This document shows, one piece after another, positions 11,490 through 23,165 of a stretch of DNA of 64,000 nt. Source of the stretch: Rana temporaria (taxonomy: Eukaryota; Chordata; Amphibia; Anura; Ranidae); contig NC_053491.1 of NCBI RefSeq assembly GCF_905171775.1, forward strand, positions 134,662,483-134,726,482. Reading direction: 5' to 3'. The notes under the pieces were generated by a model. That model ran no database searches. It saw nothing but the letters and a program-made list of their open reading frames with translations, and had not been told where the DNA came from. The translations under genes and the position numbers were made by a program. How positions within the stretch are numbered: position 1 is the stretch's first letter; the number at the start of each line of letters is the position of its first letter.

Positions 11490-11760
11490 TGAAGAATTTT
11501 AATAAAAAAACGTCCATCAAGTCCAACCTATGTGTGTGATTTTATATCCTTGTATGTTGCTTATCTAACAGTTTTTTTTATTTATTGGTGCTCCCTGCTG
11601 AAACCACTGCCCGTGGAACAGAATTTCACATCTTTACCGCTCTTACAGTAAAGAACTCTCTATGCAGTTTAAGGTTAAACTGCTTTTTTTTCTAATTTTA
11701 GTGAATGGCCATGTGTCTTAATAGTTACATAGTAGGCGATAGTTTGATAGTTATTTTTAC
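11490..11760 (-). mobile_element. Diverged LINE 3'-end fragment
   Basis: The segment reading ACAGAATTTCACATCTTTACCGC / TTACAGTAAAGAACTC aligns by eye with the LINE at 18053-19262 (its CCACATTTTCACAGTTCTTACTGTGAAGAA portion). CCATCAAGTCCAACC near 11515 corresponds to CCATCCAGTTCAACC there. Orientation is minus. It is short, frameless and old. Confidence 0.6.
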
Positions 11761-12613
11761 ACATATTAAGAAAAAGTTAAAATTTAGGTTAAAATATCAC
11801 AAATTCGAGAATTCAAGTTTTAAGGTGGAAATCATTACAACTAAGGCAAGGATGTGTTAACTACTAAAGAATATTAACCCCATTTATTCAACTGCCAATT
11901 TAAAGTCGAAGAAGCAGAAAGGTAATCGAAAAGGATGTAAAGCTCAACCAGGAAATTGTGTATATATCTCTCTGGCTGTACAGTTTACCAAAGGTGTACG
12001 AATCACAAGACTGGCACAATTATAATTCCTTGGTCAATGCAGTTATTTTTGAATTGTCATTCTGTGTTTAGGTATGTGATTGCAGTTCTGCTTTAATGGA
12101 AACATTCAAAGCAACAACTCAGAAGCCAACAATAGTGTTGTTGGTAGGCTATCTTGTAAACAAGACAAATCACTTTGAACTATCTTTAATATACATTACT
12201 CACTAAGCATTGAAGCAACAAACTGTCAGGTAACCTAAAAAATGTGAACGTTGTGTTTCTTGCATATCTCCAAACAACTTCTAATCTCAGCAAATACTTT
12301 GGCATACAAAACATGTTCAGCTGTGTTGACTGGCTTAGTAAATAGATGTTTATTCCACTATGGAAATCAATCATACTTGATGTTTACCAGTTATGAAATA
12401 TGGAGATGTCTTTCTCTAAAACAAAGTAAGCAATAATCTTATACTTGGTAAGTTACTTTCAATATTTTAATTGTTAAAGCATTATAAAAATGTTCTGATA
12501 GCCTTTAACTATCTCCCACCTGACCGATTGTAAAATGACGGCTGAGAGGGAGCACTATTATTCGGAGAGGACATCATATGATATCCTCCTACTCGCGCTC
12601 CTCGTATGCACTC
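11761..12613. other. Unassigned AT-rich sequence
   Basis: No repeat termini or supported frames. Overlapping 61-62-codon frames near 12186-12436 on both strands lack any recognisable motif. Confidence 0.5.
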
Positions 12614-12616
12614 TAA

Positions 12617-13038
12617 TGCCGCATACACACGATCGGTCAAACCGATGAGAACGGTCTGATGGACCGTTTTCATCGGACCAAACCGATCATGTGTAGGCCC
12701 CATCGGTTATTTATCCATAGGTTAAAAAAAAGCAATCTTGTTTTAAATTTAACCGATGGATACCTAACTGATAGAAAAAAAAAAACGATCGTTTGTAGGC
12801 ATGTCCATCGGTTAAAAATCCAGGCATGCTCAGAATCAAGTCGACACATGCTTGGAAGCATTGAACTTCGTTTCTTTCAGCACGTCGTTGTGTTTTACGT
12901 CACCGCGTTCTGACACAATAGTTTTTTTAACCAATGGTGTGTAGGCACGACTGACCATCAGTCAGCTTCATCGGTTAACTGATGAAAACAGGCCACCAGA
13001 CCGTTTTCATCGGATGGACCGATCATGTGTACAGGGCA
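12617..13038. mobile_element. Family C PIF/Harbinger-like MITE with TAA duplication
   Basis: Ends TGCCGCATACACACGATCGG and CCGATCATGTGTACAGGGCA are imperfect inverted repeats, with TAA at 12614-12616 and 13039-13041. The interior has repeated CCGATGAGAAC/GTTTTCATCGG inverted motifs and the conserved GCATGCTCAGAATCAAGTCG segment. Very similar copies are at 38475-38783 and 38831-39249. Confidence 0.85.
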
Positions 13039-13228
13039 TAAGGGGCATGCAGCAGTGCAATCTGTCACCTGCTGTGTCCACCGTTGTACTGGCCTACCAT
13101 TGGTGACCAATCACAGAAATCACATATCAATTGTACAAAATGGCTTGTCATTTATAGCCATTCATGTGCACTATTATGTAGCAGTGATCACATCGTACAG
13201 GGGCTAATCACAGTGGACCTGTACCATG

Positions 13229-13306
13229 TGCGGCGGGCAGCAGAGTGGTTAGCATTTCCACATGGCAGCACTAAGGTCGTGGATTTGAATCCCAACCATG
13301 CCACTA
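13229..13306 (+). mobile_element. tRNA-derived SINE head fragment
   Basis: GCAGAGTGGTTAGCA resembles a Pol III A box, and GGATTTGAATCCC, about 45 bp downstream, resembles the B box of a tRNA gene. The following CCACTACCTGCC is typical of vertebrate tRNA-derived SINEs of the V-SINE kind. It cannot fold as an intact tRNA. The next base onward is the hAT element at 13315, whose duplicated target CCTGCCAT is part of the SINE-like sequence. Confidence 0.6.
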
Positions 13307-14159
13307 CCTGCCATCAGGGCCGGTACAAGGCAGGGGCCGAAGGAGCGGATGCCCTGGGCGCTACCATTTGTGGACAGGAGGGGGGCGCAGGTGAAGTGCC
13401 AGTGGTGTGCTTCACTGTACCACATTAGCCTGGGCCACTTGCTGTGCTATAGTCATCTGTACCTTCTACTGTAATGTGCTGAATGCGCTCCTGCACCCGC
13501 CTACACCGTCCACACCAGCCATACATGTCAGCGCTGCTCCTTCTCTCCCCCTATGAAGGGACTTTGTAGTCTCGTCCCGGCAGCGTGACATCACTCACAG
13601 CCGGAGGCGGGATAGGAGGAGAGAAGAGAGCTGCTGCTGAAGCTGTGAGAGGAGCCGCCGAGGAGGAACCAGAAGAAGTTCAGCAACAAAGTGTGTGTAT
13701 TGCCAGGACTTTTTTCACCTCTGGCAGCCCTCTCCTCTCTGACCTGTCACATAGCCAGTAGAGGACGTTTTCTGAACAGCTGACTTCCTCTCCTGGCTTT
13801 TCTGGGTTAGCTCTGGGCACTCACTGCTGCTGCCCTCGAGCCCAATTCTGCTCCCAGCACTGTAAGCTACCGAAAGTGATTGCAGAGGCTGCTTGTCCCT
13901 GCTTGCTGCTACTACTGGTATATTGCAGCACGGAACCCAGGAGCTCTGAAACTCCTCCTCACCTCTGTGCTACAGCAGGCAGAGCTCTCTGTACTCTGCT
14001 GAATAATAAAAAAAAGCCTGTGCATACCATTGAGACTTGTGCCCGTCAGAAGAGGTGAGGGATTGCCAAAGCCTGAGGTGCAGAGAGGAGTGCACTGTAA
14101 AGGTGTGGGGGAGGGGGGGAATATGTGCTGAGAGAGGGAACAGTAAAAGGGGGGGTGTA

Positions 14160-14560
14160 GCATGGAGGAGATCTGGGGTAGATGTGTGCAGAGAGGGGAT
14201 CTGGGGGGGATGTGTGCAGAGAGGGGATCTGGGGTGGATGTGTGCAGAGAGGGGATCTGGGGTGGATTGTACATGGAGGAGATCTGGGGTGGATGTGTGC
14301 AGAGAGGGGATCTGGGGGGGCATGTGTGCAGAGAGGGGATCTGGGGTGGATGTGTGCAGAGAGGGGATCTGGGGTGGATTGTACATGGAGGGGATCTGGG
14401 GTGGATGTGTGCAGAGAGGGGATCTGGGGTGGATTGTTCATGGAGGAGATCTGGGGTGGATGTGTGCAGAGAGGGGATCTGGGGTGGATTGTTCATGAAG
14501 GGGATCTTGGGGGGATGTGTGCAGAGAGAGGATCTGGGGGGGATTTGTACATGGGGAGCT
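14160..14560. repeat. About 28-bp guanine-rich minisatellite
   Basis: Units are variants of TGTGTGCAGAGAGGGGATCTGG plus GGTGGA, with interspersed GTACATGGAGGAGATCTGG variants, repeated more than a dozen times. Because the unit length is not a multiple of three and stops are rare, long frames open on both strands. Confidence 0.9.
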
Positions 14561-15416
14561 GGGGGATGCGTGCAGAGTGGGGCATCTGGGGGTGGATTTG
14601 CACATGAGGGAGAGCTGGGGGGATGTATGCAGAGAGGAGAACTGGGAAAGTGTGGAGGGGGGTGGATTTGTGCAGAGAGGGAGAGGAGAACTGGGAAGGG
14701 GGAGCCCTGTGCAGAGGGGAGAGCTGCAGAAGGCAGGTAGTGCAAAGTAAGAGCTGTGGAGGGTGGGGAAGGTTGTGCAGAGGCGAGAGCCATGGGGGAA
14801 GCTGGGGGTGCAAAAGTGAAACATGGGGGGTGGCAAAGGTGAGAGCTGTGGATTAGGGTGAGCTTTAGATTGAGGTGCAGAGATAATGGGGGTGCAGTGG
14901 TAAGTTGTGGACTGGGAGTATAGAAGTGATATGTTGATGGGGAGGGGCAAAGGTGAGCTGTGGAAGAGGGGACACAGAGGTAGAATACTTGAGGGAAGGG
15001 GGATTTTTGCTTGGGGAAGACCAGAGATGGGGGACAGTAAATCATACAGATTTCAATGAGCAAGAGTATGTAATGCATGGCTGTATTTTACATATTAAAG
15101 GCCTTGGGATGGTACTACTGCATGTTGTATTCTGTACAAAGGGTTTTGCGTTACATACTCCTGGGCCCTGCATTCTGTATGCTGATCTGCATATTACATA
15201 TGCTTTACCACTGCATGCTGTGTGATACCCTATGTTACATTTTCCTGACCCCTGCACTCTGTACACAGGGCTAGATGCTGCATATACCTGAGCACAAGGG
15301 ATGCTTTGCATTGAATGTAAGTACTGTCCCTTTTGCTGATTTTTTTCTGTGCCTTTGTGTCATACGCACTTCTCACCACTGCACAGTACACATTCCTGAC
15401 CAATGGCAGTGGCTGA

Positions 15417-15520
15417 CCAGTGGCAGTTAATTAACCCCTTTGTGCTGCATTAGTGCAATAATTAACCCTGACACTGGTGCAACTAATGCAGCACAAAGGG
15501 GTTAATTTACTGCTACTGGT
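15417..15520. repeat. Hairpin-forming inverted repeat
   Basis: GACCAGTGGCAGTTAATTAACCCC and AACCCCTTTGTGCTGCATTAG pair with CTAATGCAGCACAAAGGGGTT and TACTGCTACTGGTC downstream, leaving a short loop. It lies inside the 2.7-kb hAT element and may be a nested fold-back MITE. Confidence 0.7.
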
Positions 15521-16597
15521 CAATTACTAATGCATCAGTGACCAGTGGCTTTGACAGAGGAGTCAAACAAGATAATACATGGCAGGTAGTCATTCATGAC
15601 ATTTCCAACCCCATCCATAAGACATAGAAAGAGGTTGACATGTCTTTGGGGCAGGGAAGGGGGAATGAGGAGGACATTCTCATAAAAGGTCATAGGAAAA
15701 GCCCCTGTGAAGAAAGGAGGACTGGTTTCTAGGGTACTTTGTTTCAAAGTAGTGTAAGAAAAAGAGCACCCCCCATGTAAAATACAGGGGGGGGGGGCAT
15801 ACAGTAACTACCACTGTTTGGGATAGCAGGAGAGAAAATGTCTCATTCCTGCAAAAGCCCTTTATAAGAGAGAAGTACCTTTTAGCAAAAGGAAAGGGTT
15901 CTAAGTGGGCAAGAATACCTGCTGAAATTTCCAGAGAGGCACAGATAGTCACAGCAATGACGATGAACAGCAAAAATAATTGGGGGGGGGGGGCGCAGTT
16001 TGCCTCCTTCGCCCTGGACACCAAATGACCTTATCCCAGCACTGCCTGCCATGGTTGGCAATGCGGAAGGATACTTTTTAAATTCTGAATATGAGTCCTG
16101 GGATCATAGACAAAATTGTGATTGCAGGAACAGCTGGGACATCTGAAATACTGTAGATATGTATGCCTTAAAACCTTTCTCCCAAAACTGTGTGAGCATG
16201 TGGCAGCTCCACCATATGTGAAGGCAGGTACCCATGTCCTCCAAACACCACCAGCAAATATTGGAGGTAGAGTGATATGTGCAATGTGAAATGTCAGAGG
16301 TCATTATTTTTAACTTTTTTTCTTGATAAAAAGATTACATGGAAAGTTTATGGGTAAACTTGAAATACTTCTTCCAATTGTCTTCTGAAAACAAAATGCC
16401 CAGATAGGACTCCCATTTTGCAACTAAGGGAGAATCCATATTGGCAGTCCCTTCTCTCAACAAGCCATAAAGAACAGAGACCGTATGCTCTGGGAAAGTA
16501 TCCTGTGAAGGAAGTGACTTAAGCGGCATGTAAATAAAAGAAGTGTGAGGGTCAGCGTGGCATTTGCATAAAAAGGCTGGGCTCTGGTGAGCAAGTG

Positions 16598-16848
16598 ACT
16601 ACAGGCATACCCACTTTTAAGTACACAATGGGGTTACCGGTAATTTACTAAAGCTGGAAAGTGCAAAATCAAGCTCACTTCTGCATAGAAACCAATGAGC
16701 TTCTAACCCCAGCTTCTTCAATTAAGCTTTGGTAATAAAACATGGAAGCTCATAGTTTTTTTATGAAGAAGTGAGCCTGATTTTGCGCTTTCCAGCTTTA
16801 GTAAATAAACCCCATTGTGTATTTAAAAGTGGGGTATGCCTGTATTTT
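16598..16848. mobile_element. Fold-back MITE with ACAGGCATACCC ends
   Basis: The outer arms ACAGGCATACCCACTTTTAA and AAAGTGGGGTATGCCTGT, and the inner arms TTTACTAAAGCTGGAAAG and CTTTCCAGCTTTAGTAAA, make one long imperfect hairpin. Non-coding. Confidence 0.75.
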
Positions 16849-18052
16849 ACGAATAAGTCGCGTGGATAGGTAGATCATCCTGATGTATAATGTGGTCAGG
16901 ATAGACGTTGCGAAATTGGGGCCAATATGTGCAGGACAAACCCACAACCTTAGTGGTATAGACCCCTGGGACAAAAAAAGGGGCTGTCAAAGATGAGGGT
17001 TAACAGTCCTGTTCTGTGAGACAAGCCTCTGGGGTCTATGGTTCTGTCCCACAGAATGGGTGGGGGGATGTAAAAAACAGACAATGAGAGGGAGGCACCC
17101 ATAGAAGAGCCCACAATGCCAGTGGGCATAAGTCTTGCTTAAGTTGTACTACTCGTTTATTTATCCTATGGTGAAACCAGTCAACCACGTGGTTAGGTAG
17201 AGACACCTATTGATTTTGGTTTAGAGAGAATCATCAACCTCAAGCAGGTACGCCGAGAACTTCTCAGGCTAAATAATAGACACTGATTTGGGTTGATTTT
17301 ACCAAAGAAATTGAGCATGTTGGCGTAAAGTTATGAAGAATTAATATTTATTTGAAAACAAAGAAATTCGTTTTTTGGCATTTTAAAATTTATATAGCAA
17401 AAAAAATGTAATAAAAACAACAGGTGTTGAAGTGGATAAAAAAAGGGGATGTAGTTTTCTTTATTTTAAATCTCAATTGTGTACCATCTACATTTAACAC
17501 TGAATGAGCTATAGAAGATCCAATAATTTCTAGTTTATGGGTTACACAGCATCAAAGAAATCCAGTCAGAAATAGGTAAGTGTACAAATAGGAAACTCCA
17601 CTCCTATATTGTTATAATAACCTTAATTCCCAGGTCTGGCTTTTCGTGGTGTTATTTATTGTCTGCCTGTCAAAGCAAAAATGTCAGCTAAGTGCTGGGC
17701 TGAGAAAGAAAGTTTACCGCTCAGAGGTCCCAGAGAGCTGCAAGGTGGAGTCCAAACACCTGGGTGCAGGCACTGCAATAGTATGCAAAAATGTGCACTC
17801 CAAAAATAAAAATGTGTTCCTTTTAATAAAAACTGGTCACAACATGGATATGTCACAGCAAAAAATCAGGAAAAGAGCTAACGCGTTTCACACTCTCATA
17901 CAGTGCTTATTCATAAGTGCTGGGCTGAAAGGCCCCCAAAGGTTTATCTATCACTTGCGTCTGCTCAAGTCTAAATAGAGGACACGTTCTTTGGAATGCT
18001 GAAGAAGGATAAAAGCTTTTTTTATTAATTAAAAAGATAAACAAAAAAAATT
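16849..18052. other. Unassigned sequence with partial repeat motifs
   Basis: No gene is supported. GAGCTAACGCGTTTCACACTC near 17876 resembles the conserved CTAACGCGTT / AAACGC motif in the arms of the inverted repeat at 59496-60960, suggesting a fragment of a related repeat. Two overlapping frames of 110 and 66 codons (17646-17978 plus, 17656-17856 minus) show no domain. Confidence 0.45.
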
Positions 18053-19262
18053 GTTACATAGTTACATAGTTAGTCAGGTTGAAAAAAAGACACAAGTCCA
18101 TCCAGTTCAACCATAAATGTTTTATAAATAATATCATACAATCCCATATACCCAATCTACACCCACAGTTGATCCAGAGGAAGGTGAAAAACCCCAGCAA
18201 AGCATGATCCAATTTGCTACAGCAGGGGAAAAAAATCCTTTCTGACCCCCCCAGAGGCAATTGCATTTTCCCTCGATCAACTTTACCTATAAATGTTAGT
18301 ACTCAGTTATATTATGTACATTTAGGAAAGTATCCAGGCGTTTCTTAATGCAATCTACTGAGCTGGCCAGAACCACGTCTGGAGGGAGTCTATTCCACAT
18401 TTTCACAGTTCTTACTGTGAAGAAACCTTTCGGTATTTGAAGATGAAATCTCTTTTCCTCTAGACGTAAAAAGTACCCCCTTGTCCTCAGTGTTGACTGT
18501 AAAGTGAATAACTCAACACCAAGTTCACTATATGGACCTCTTATATATTTGTACATGTTGATCATATCCCCCCTTAATCTCCTCTTCTTAAAAGTGAATA
18601 AATTCAGTTCCTGTAATCTTTCCTCATAGCTGAGCTCCTCCATGCCTCTTATCAGTTTGGTTGCCCTTCTCCGCACTTTCTCCAGTTCCCCAATATCCTT
18701 TTTGATAACTGGTGCCCAAAACTGAACTGCATATTCCAGATGAGGTCTTACTAATGATTTGAACAGGGGCAAAAGTATATCCCACTCTCTCTGGTGTCCA
18801 TACCTCTCTTAATACAAGAAAGGACTTTGCTCGCTTTGGAAACTGCAGCTTGGCATTGCATGCCATTATTGAGCTTATGATCTACCAAAACCCCCAGATC
18901 CTTCTCCACTACGGATCCCCCCAGTTGTACTCCTCCTAGTATGTATGACGCATGCATATTCTTAGCCCCAAGTGCATAACTTTACATTTATCAACATTAA
19001 ACCTCATCTGCCACATAGACGCCCAATTAGACAGAGCATTGAGGTCGGCTTGTAAATTGGAGACATCCTGTAAGGACGTTATTCCACTGCATAGCTTAGT
19101 GTCATCTGCAAAGACAGAAATGTTACTTTTGATCCCAGACCCAATATCATTTATAAAGATATTAAAAAGTAAGGGTCCCAACACTGAACCTTGGGGTACA
19201 CCACTGATAACCTTAGACCATTTAGAGTAAGAATAATTAACCACTACTCTCTGAATTGTTAT
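18053..19262 (-). pseudogene. 5'-truncated LINE with reverse transcriptase remnants (CR1/Rex/Jockey-like)
   Basis: Read on the minus strand, the frame at 19319-18936 carries the RT core: SGVPQGSVLGPLLF, then the catalytic FADD box (codon 70 of that frame, near 19112), then NVDKCKVMHLG. Different frames at 18957-18751 and 18772-18296 carry DLGVLVDHKL and the C-terminal LVRPHLEY...RRATKLI...YEERL...LNLFTF block. At least two frameshifts therefore break it. The 3' tail ends in GGTTGAAAAAAAGACACAAG and TAGTTACATAGTTAC near 18055-18080. The N-terminal endonuclease and front half of the RT are missing, cut off beside the MITE at 19277. The exact LINE clade is inferred from motifs only. Confidence 0.85.
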
Positions 19263-19276
19263 ATGAAGAAGTGTAA

Positions 19277-19456
19277 CCTGGACAGGAGGGGCAGCGACAA
19301 TGAAATTTGCTAGAACCAATTAGCTGTACTTTCCTTCTGCAGCAGCTGAATGCTGGCTGGAGGGAGATGAGGAGATGCTGGCTTTTCAGCTGCTGCTGGA
19401 GGAAAATACAGCTGATCAGTTCTAGTAAATTCCACCCACAACCCCTCCTGTCCAGG
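19277..19456. mobile_element. Fold-back MITE with CCTGGACAGGAGGGG ends
   Basis: CCTGGACAGGAGGGG is the exact inverse of CCCCTCCTGTCCAGG at the other end. The inner arms (TAGCTGTACTTTCCTTCTGC against CAGCAGCTGAA...TACAGCTGATCA) also pair imperfectly. It sits at the truncated end of the LINE. Confidence 0.75.
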
Positions 19457-19510
19457 TATGACAGGGAGGCTGCATGGGCCCTCTGGAGCATGGGAATGGC
19501 TGCACCCCTC

Positions 19511-19975
19511 TTAAAGTGGAGTTACAGACTTTTTTTTGTTCATTAAAAGTCAGCAGCTACAAAAAGTGTAGCTGCTGACTTTTAATAAACAGACACTTAC
19601 CTGTTCCACGGTCCAGCGATGCGGCCGCCCGGAGCATCACTCCTCTCCGCCGGCACCTCCATTCAGACTGTGTGTACCCGGCTGTGACAGCTTTCGCATG
19701 TGCGAGTGGCGCTGTGCACTTGGAGTGGACAGGCGATCTCCTGGGACCTGTCACGTGTCCCAGGAGATCGCCTCGAGGGAGGGGCCGCCTAAGGTGACAG
19801 GAGGAGTCGCCTAGGCGGTCCCTGGGCAGCAGGCGGAAGTGGGACAGGAAGTTCCACTCCTACAGAAGCCCCCACTCCCCCCCCCCCAAAAAGAAATACA
19901 TGCCAAATGTGGCATGTAAGAGGGTGAGGAGTGCTTAAAGCAGAAGTTCCACTTTTGGGTGGAACTTCGCTTTAA
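19511..19975. mobile_element. TTAA-flanked MITE with GTGGAGTT ends
   Basis: Starts TTAAAGTGGAGTTACAGAC and ends GGTGGAACTTCGCTTTAA. It includes a perfect hairpin AAAAGTCAGCAGCTAC / GTAGCTGCTGACTTTT near 19545-19585 and the palindromic GGCGATCTCCTGGGAC / GTCCCAGGAGATCGCC segment. A copy in the other orientation occupies 51310-51640. Confidence 0.72.
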
Positions 19976-20367
19976 TACAGTGCCCAGGGCACATGTTTTC
20001 CTGCCCCCCCCCCCCCAGTTTTGGTCTTAGGTGCTAGAGTGAACTAGGCCCACTTTTAGATCACACATGGTCACAGGAAAAGGTAAGGAAAAGGCTACTT
20101 GTATTAACTCTTGACTGTCACTTCTGACTTCAGTTTGGTCTTTTGGGGACATTCAATTAAAATATTGCAGTTTTAGTCTGTGGGAGGAGCTGCAAATCAT
20201 GACCTTTTAAATGTATTATGTCATTGCTAATTTATCACCAGTAGAATATCAGGCCTTTTTTTAAATCTCCAACATTTGTGTAGACAATCAGCTAAATAGA
20301 AGGATGGCAAGGTCTAAATTCTTGATCCTGCACAGTCATTGGCATGGCTGTACATTTATGATCACAG

Positions 20368-20998
20368 TAGACATGTGTGCCATCAATAAATTTGTTTTGT
20401 TCCGTTCCGTTTCGTATTAGCCGTATTTCGTTTGATTTGTTAACTTTTCGTAACAATTACGAACATTCGTTATGATGAATTTAAAAAGCAAAAAATACCT
20501 TTCTCAATATGGCGTTGACTCATTATGCTCATTATGAGGGGCTCCCACCATCCCTGTGCTGTGCTGACTTCCTGGGATTGTACCCCTGCTGTGCTCATTA
20601 TAAGGGACTCCCACCATCCCTGTGCTGTGCTGACTTCCTCCTGGGGCTGTACCCCTGCTGTGCTCATTATGAGGGACTCCCACCATCCCTGTGCTGTGCT
20701 GACTTCCTCCTGGGGCTGTACCCCTGCTGTGCTCATTATGAGGGGCTCCCTCATATTAACGAACATTCTTATTTTGTCCGATTCTGAATCTCCCATTGAC
20801 TACCAGTACCCCACTCCCTTATTAAAAAAGGTAATTTTCTCAACCCTCATTCAGCAGCAGAAGAAAACCTCTGATTGGTCAACAAAACACCAGTCACGTT
20901 TCCGTTGCAACGGAATTTGAATCTGAAATTCGAATTTCGGATGCTTCCGAATGTAAGTATTTTCAGAAATTCGTACGAAACAAACTGCACATGTCTAC
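20368..20998. mobile_element. hAT-type MITE (family E, TAGACATGTG ends)
   Basis: Inverted ends are TAGACATGTG and CACATGTCTA, with near-perfect 8-bp flanks GATCACAG (20360-20367) and CATCACAG (20998-21005). The interior begins with TTTGTTCCG/ATTTCG-rich sequence and contains a minisatellite. It is the same family as 56698-57672. Confidence 0.75.
20525..20760. repeat. About 60-66-bp minisatellite
   Basis: Nearly four units run ATGCTCATTATGAGGGGCTC, CCACCATCCCTGTGCTGTGC, TGACTTCCTCCTGGGGCTGT. The unit length permits open frames on both strands (92, 108 and 131 codons); these are not genes. Confidence 0.88.
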
Positions 20999-21317
20999 AT
21001 CACAGTGTAACACCACTGGACAGTGGTATACACAAAGAAAAAGCTACTTTATCCACTAAATATACTGCTACACGTTCAAGCCCCTTATTTGGATGGCAGG
21101 TTTTCTTTGAAAAATTCTGAGATAAAAAAACTACAAAAATATGTGAAATAAACATACTTAAAAGGAGTTGATATTGTTCACGGATTTGCTACATGCATAC
21201 CTTGGTGCCTCTTATTAAAATTAGTTTATGTTTTCTCTATATTTTAAACGTCTGCCTCCTGTGTTAAAAATCCATGTGCTCTTTGTCAGTAGAGTAGCCA
21301 GTAAAAATTCCATCCCT

Positions 21318-22262
21318 CCATGGGCGTCCGCTGAAATTTTTTCAGGGGGGGGGGGGGGGGCGCTTCGGCAGCAGCGATACACAGTCATTTAACCCTTTCT
21401 TCAACAGCTAGCGGGGGTTAAAAGTGCCCCCCCCACGTTAAATTTGTAAAAACACCCCACTGTGCCCCCTGCATCTTTTAATATCTCTTCATCACTACTG
21501 TGTACCCCCTCTCCACAACTGCACCTCTGCACCCCTTAACATTACACAGCACCCTGCACCACTGAACCCCTTTACATTACACAGCACCATGCACCACTGA
21601 ACCCCTACATTACACAGCACCCTGCATCACTGGACCCCTTACATTACACAGCACCCTGGACCCCTTTACATTACACAGCACCCTGCATCACTGGACCCCT
21701 TTACATTACACAGCACCCTGCATCACTGGATCCCTTTAGGTTACACAGCACCCTGCACCACTGAACCCCTTACATTACACAGCACCCTGCACCACTGAAC
21801 CCCTTACATTACACAGTACCCTGCACCTCTGGACCTCTTTACATTACACAGCACTCTGGGCCCCTTTACATTACACAGCACCATGCATCTCTGGACCCAT
21901 TTACATTACACAGCACCCTGCACCCCTTTACATTACACAGCACCCTGCATCACTGGAACCCTTTACATTACACAGCACCCTGCATCTCTGGACCCATTTA
22001 CATTACACAGCACCCTGCACCCCTTTACATTACACAGCACCCTGCACCTTTGGACCCCTTGCATTACACAGCACCCTGCACTGTGCAGGACATTAATACA
22101 TGAGTTACCATGACTAGTGCAGGACATTTACCCCCCCCCCCCCCCGCCATGCTGCATATTAAAAAAATCACAGTTAATAATCTTCAGACTGCATCATTAC
22201 ATATGGCATGATGCCATACGGAATGCAGTCTGAAGATTTTTGTTAATATGCAGCATGGCGGT
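21318..22262. mobile_element. Repeat with GGGCGTCCGCTGAAATTTT end and internal minisatellite
   Basis: The left edge GGGCGTCCGCTGAAATTTTT followed by a G-run is found inverted at 30775-30808, so it is a transposon terminus. Inside lies a 33-bp-class minisatellite. The right part is an imperfect hairpin: CCATGCTGCATATTAA pairs with TTAATATGCAGCATGG, and AATCTTCAGACTGCAT with ATGCAGTCTGAAGATT. The exact right boundary is uncertain. Confidence 0.6.
21500..22090. repeat. ACATTACACAGCACCCTGCA minisatellite
   Basis: Roughly eighteen units of ACATTACACAGCACCCTGCA followed by a variable CCACTGAACCCCTTT part. The unit length varies between about 24 and 36 bp. Non-coding. Confidence 0.88.
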
Positions 22263-22287
22263 GGGGGGGAGGTGGGTAAGTGTCCTG

Positions 22288-22288
<1 letters not shown>

Positions 22289-22365
<77 letters not shown>
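22289..22365. repeat. (AT)n microsatellite
   Basis: About 38 uninterrupted AT dinucleotides. Its right edge is the insertion site of the next element. Confidence 0.95.
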
Positions 22366-22368
<3 letters not shown>

Positions 22369-22634
22369 GGCTTTTTTCAGGGGGAACTTGGGGGAACTCA
22401 GTTCCACCACCTCTGGCTCAGACCCTTTGGTGCCTCCTCACCACAATCACTTGTAAACCTAGAAGTCTGGTTTCTGTGTTTACAAGTGACAGCTTTGTAA
22501 CCCCCTGAACTCTGCACTCTGTATGTAATGCAATTCTGGTATTTAATGCCCCTTTTAGACCCTTCTACTGTTTGTGAAATCTGAACGGGTCGTGGTTGAG
22601 TTCCTGCACCTATTTTCTGAGAAAAAAAGCTCTG
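22366..22634. mobile_element. Short hAT-type MITE inserted in (AT)n
   Basis: Left end CAGGGCTTTTTTCAG and right end CTGAGAAAAAAAGCTCTG are inverted repeats. Both flanks are (TA)n, so an 8-bp TATATATA duplication is compatible but cannot be proven. The internal segment GTTCCACCACCTCTGGCTC and the GTTCCTGCACCTATTTTC segment form inner inverted-like arms. Confidence 0.7.
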
Positions 22635-23165
22635 TATATATATATATATATATATAAGGGAAGTCAGTAAAATCAGGCTGGCTTCGCAGTGCAGTAATGT
22701 GCATTACCGCAACACACATTGGCACACTTTGCATTAACGTTTGCACTGACATTTTTTTTAATGGCTCCCCAATGCACTAAAGGAACACACCTGCATTGTA
22801 GCACACCACAATGCATGGTAATACACTACATGGTGTTGTGGTGCACTGATTCAGAAAACATAGTGCAGGTGCATTTTATAGGCTCAATTAGATTTTTACT
22901 ATGTGAAATTGTGATTGTTATTCCAGCCATTTTACAAGTGTGTTAAACTTGCCTAAACGGTGGAGCTGGCTCCTCTTGGTGCAGCAGGGCAGCTCTCACA
23001 TCAGTCCCATGAAACCAGCCATTTGGTGTCTTGACAGTTCAGTTGAGACCACAATTATTTGTGACAGTTATTATTCATTGCATACCCTAATGTAAGTGTT
23101 TTGGGAAACAGTTAATGCAGTATTAGTGTAAATCCAAAATAAAAAATGTAATATAATGCAGCTTA
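22635..23165. other. Unassigned sequence
   Basis: No gene or clear repeat boundary. A short run of GCATT/TGCAC-containing sequence (22700-22860) appears repetitive but the unit is irregular. Confidence 0.45.

Larger units (their letters stand above)
13315..16044. mobile_element. 2.7-kb hAT-type element with internal minisatellite
   Basis: The left end is CAGGGCCGGTACAAGG and the right end CCTTATCCCAGCACTG, imperfect CAG...CTG inverted repeats. An exact 8-bp duplication CCTGCCAT lies at 13307-13314 and 16045-16052. The left 700 bp is GC-rich (GCCGCCGAGGAGGAACC), the middle is a guanine-rich minisatellite and the right part has a hairpin. I see no hAT transposase. The 388-codon minus-strand frame at 13912-15078 is generated by the minisatellite and should not be annotated. 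Confidence 0.85.

Noticed and set aside
13229..13306. A functional tRNA gene
   Set aside because: A- and B-box-like motifs are present, but no cloverleaf can be drawn and the sequence continues as a SINE interrupted by a hAT element.
13912..15078. 388-codon open frame on the minus strand, the longest in the window
   Set aside because: It is produced by the 28-bp guanine-rich minisatellite inside a hAT element. All three frames on both strands are similarly open and the residues are a repeating Pro/His/Ser pattern.
15680..16024. 114-codon minus-strand frame with hydrophobic stretches resembling a membrane protein
   Set aside because: It is inside the hAT element at 13315-16044, crosses G-runs and has no promoter, splice or homology support.
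21500..22090. CRISPR-like or other regularly spaced array
   Set aside because: The units are contiguous, unequal in length and lack unique spacers; it is a minisatellite in a eukaryotic context.
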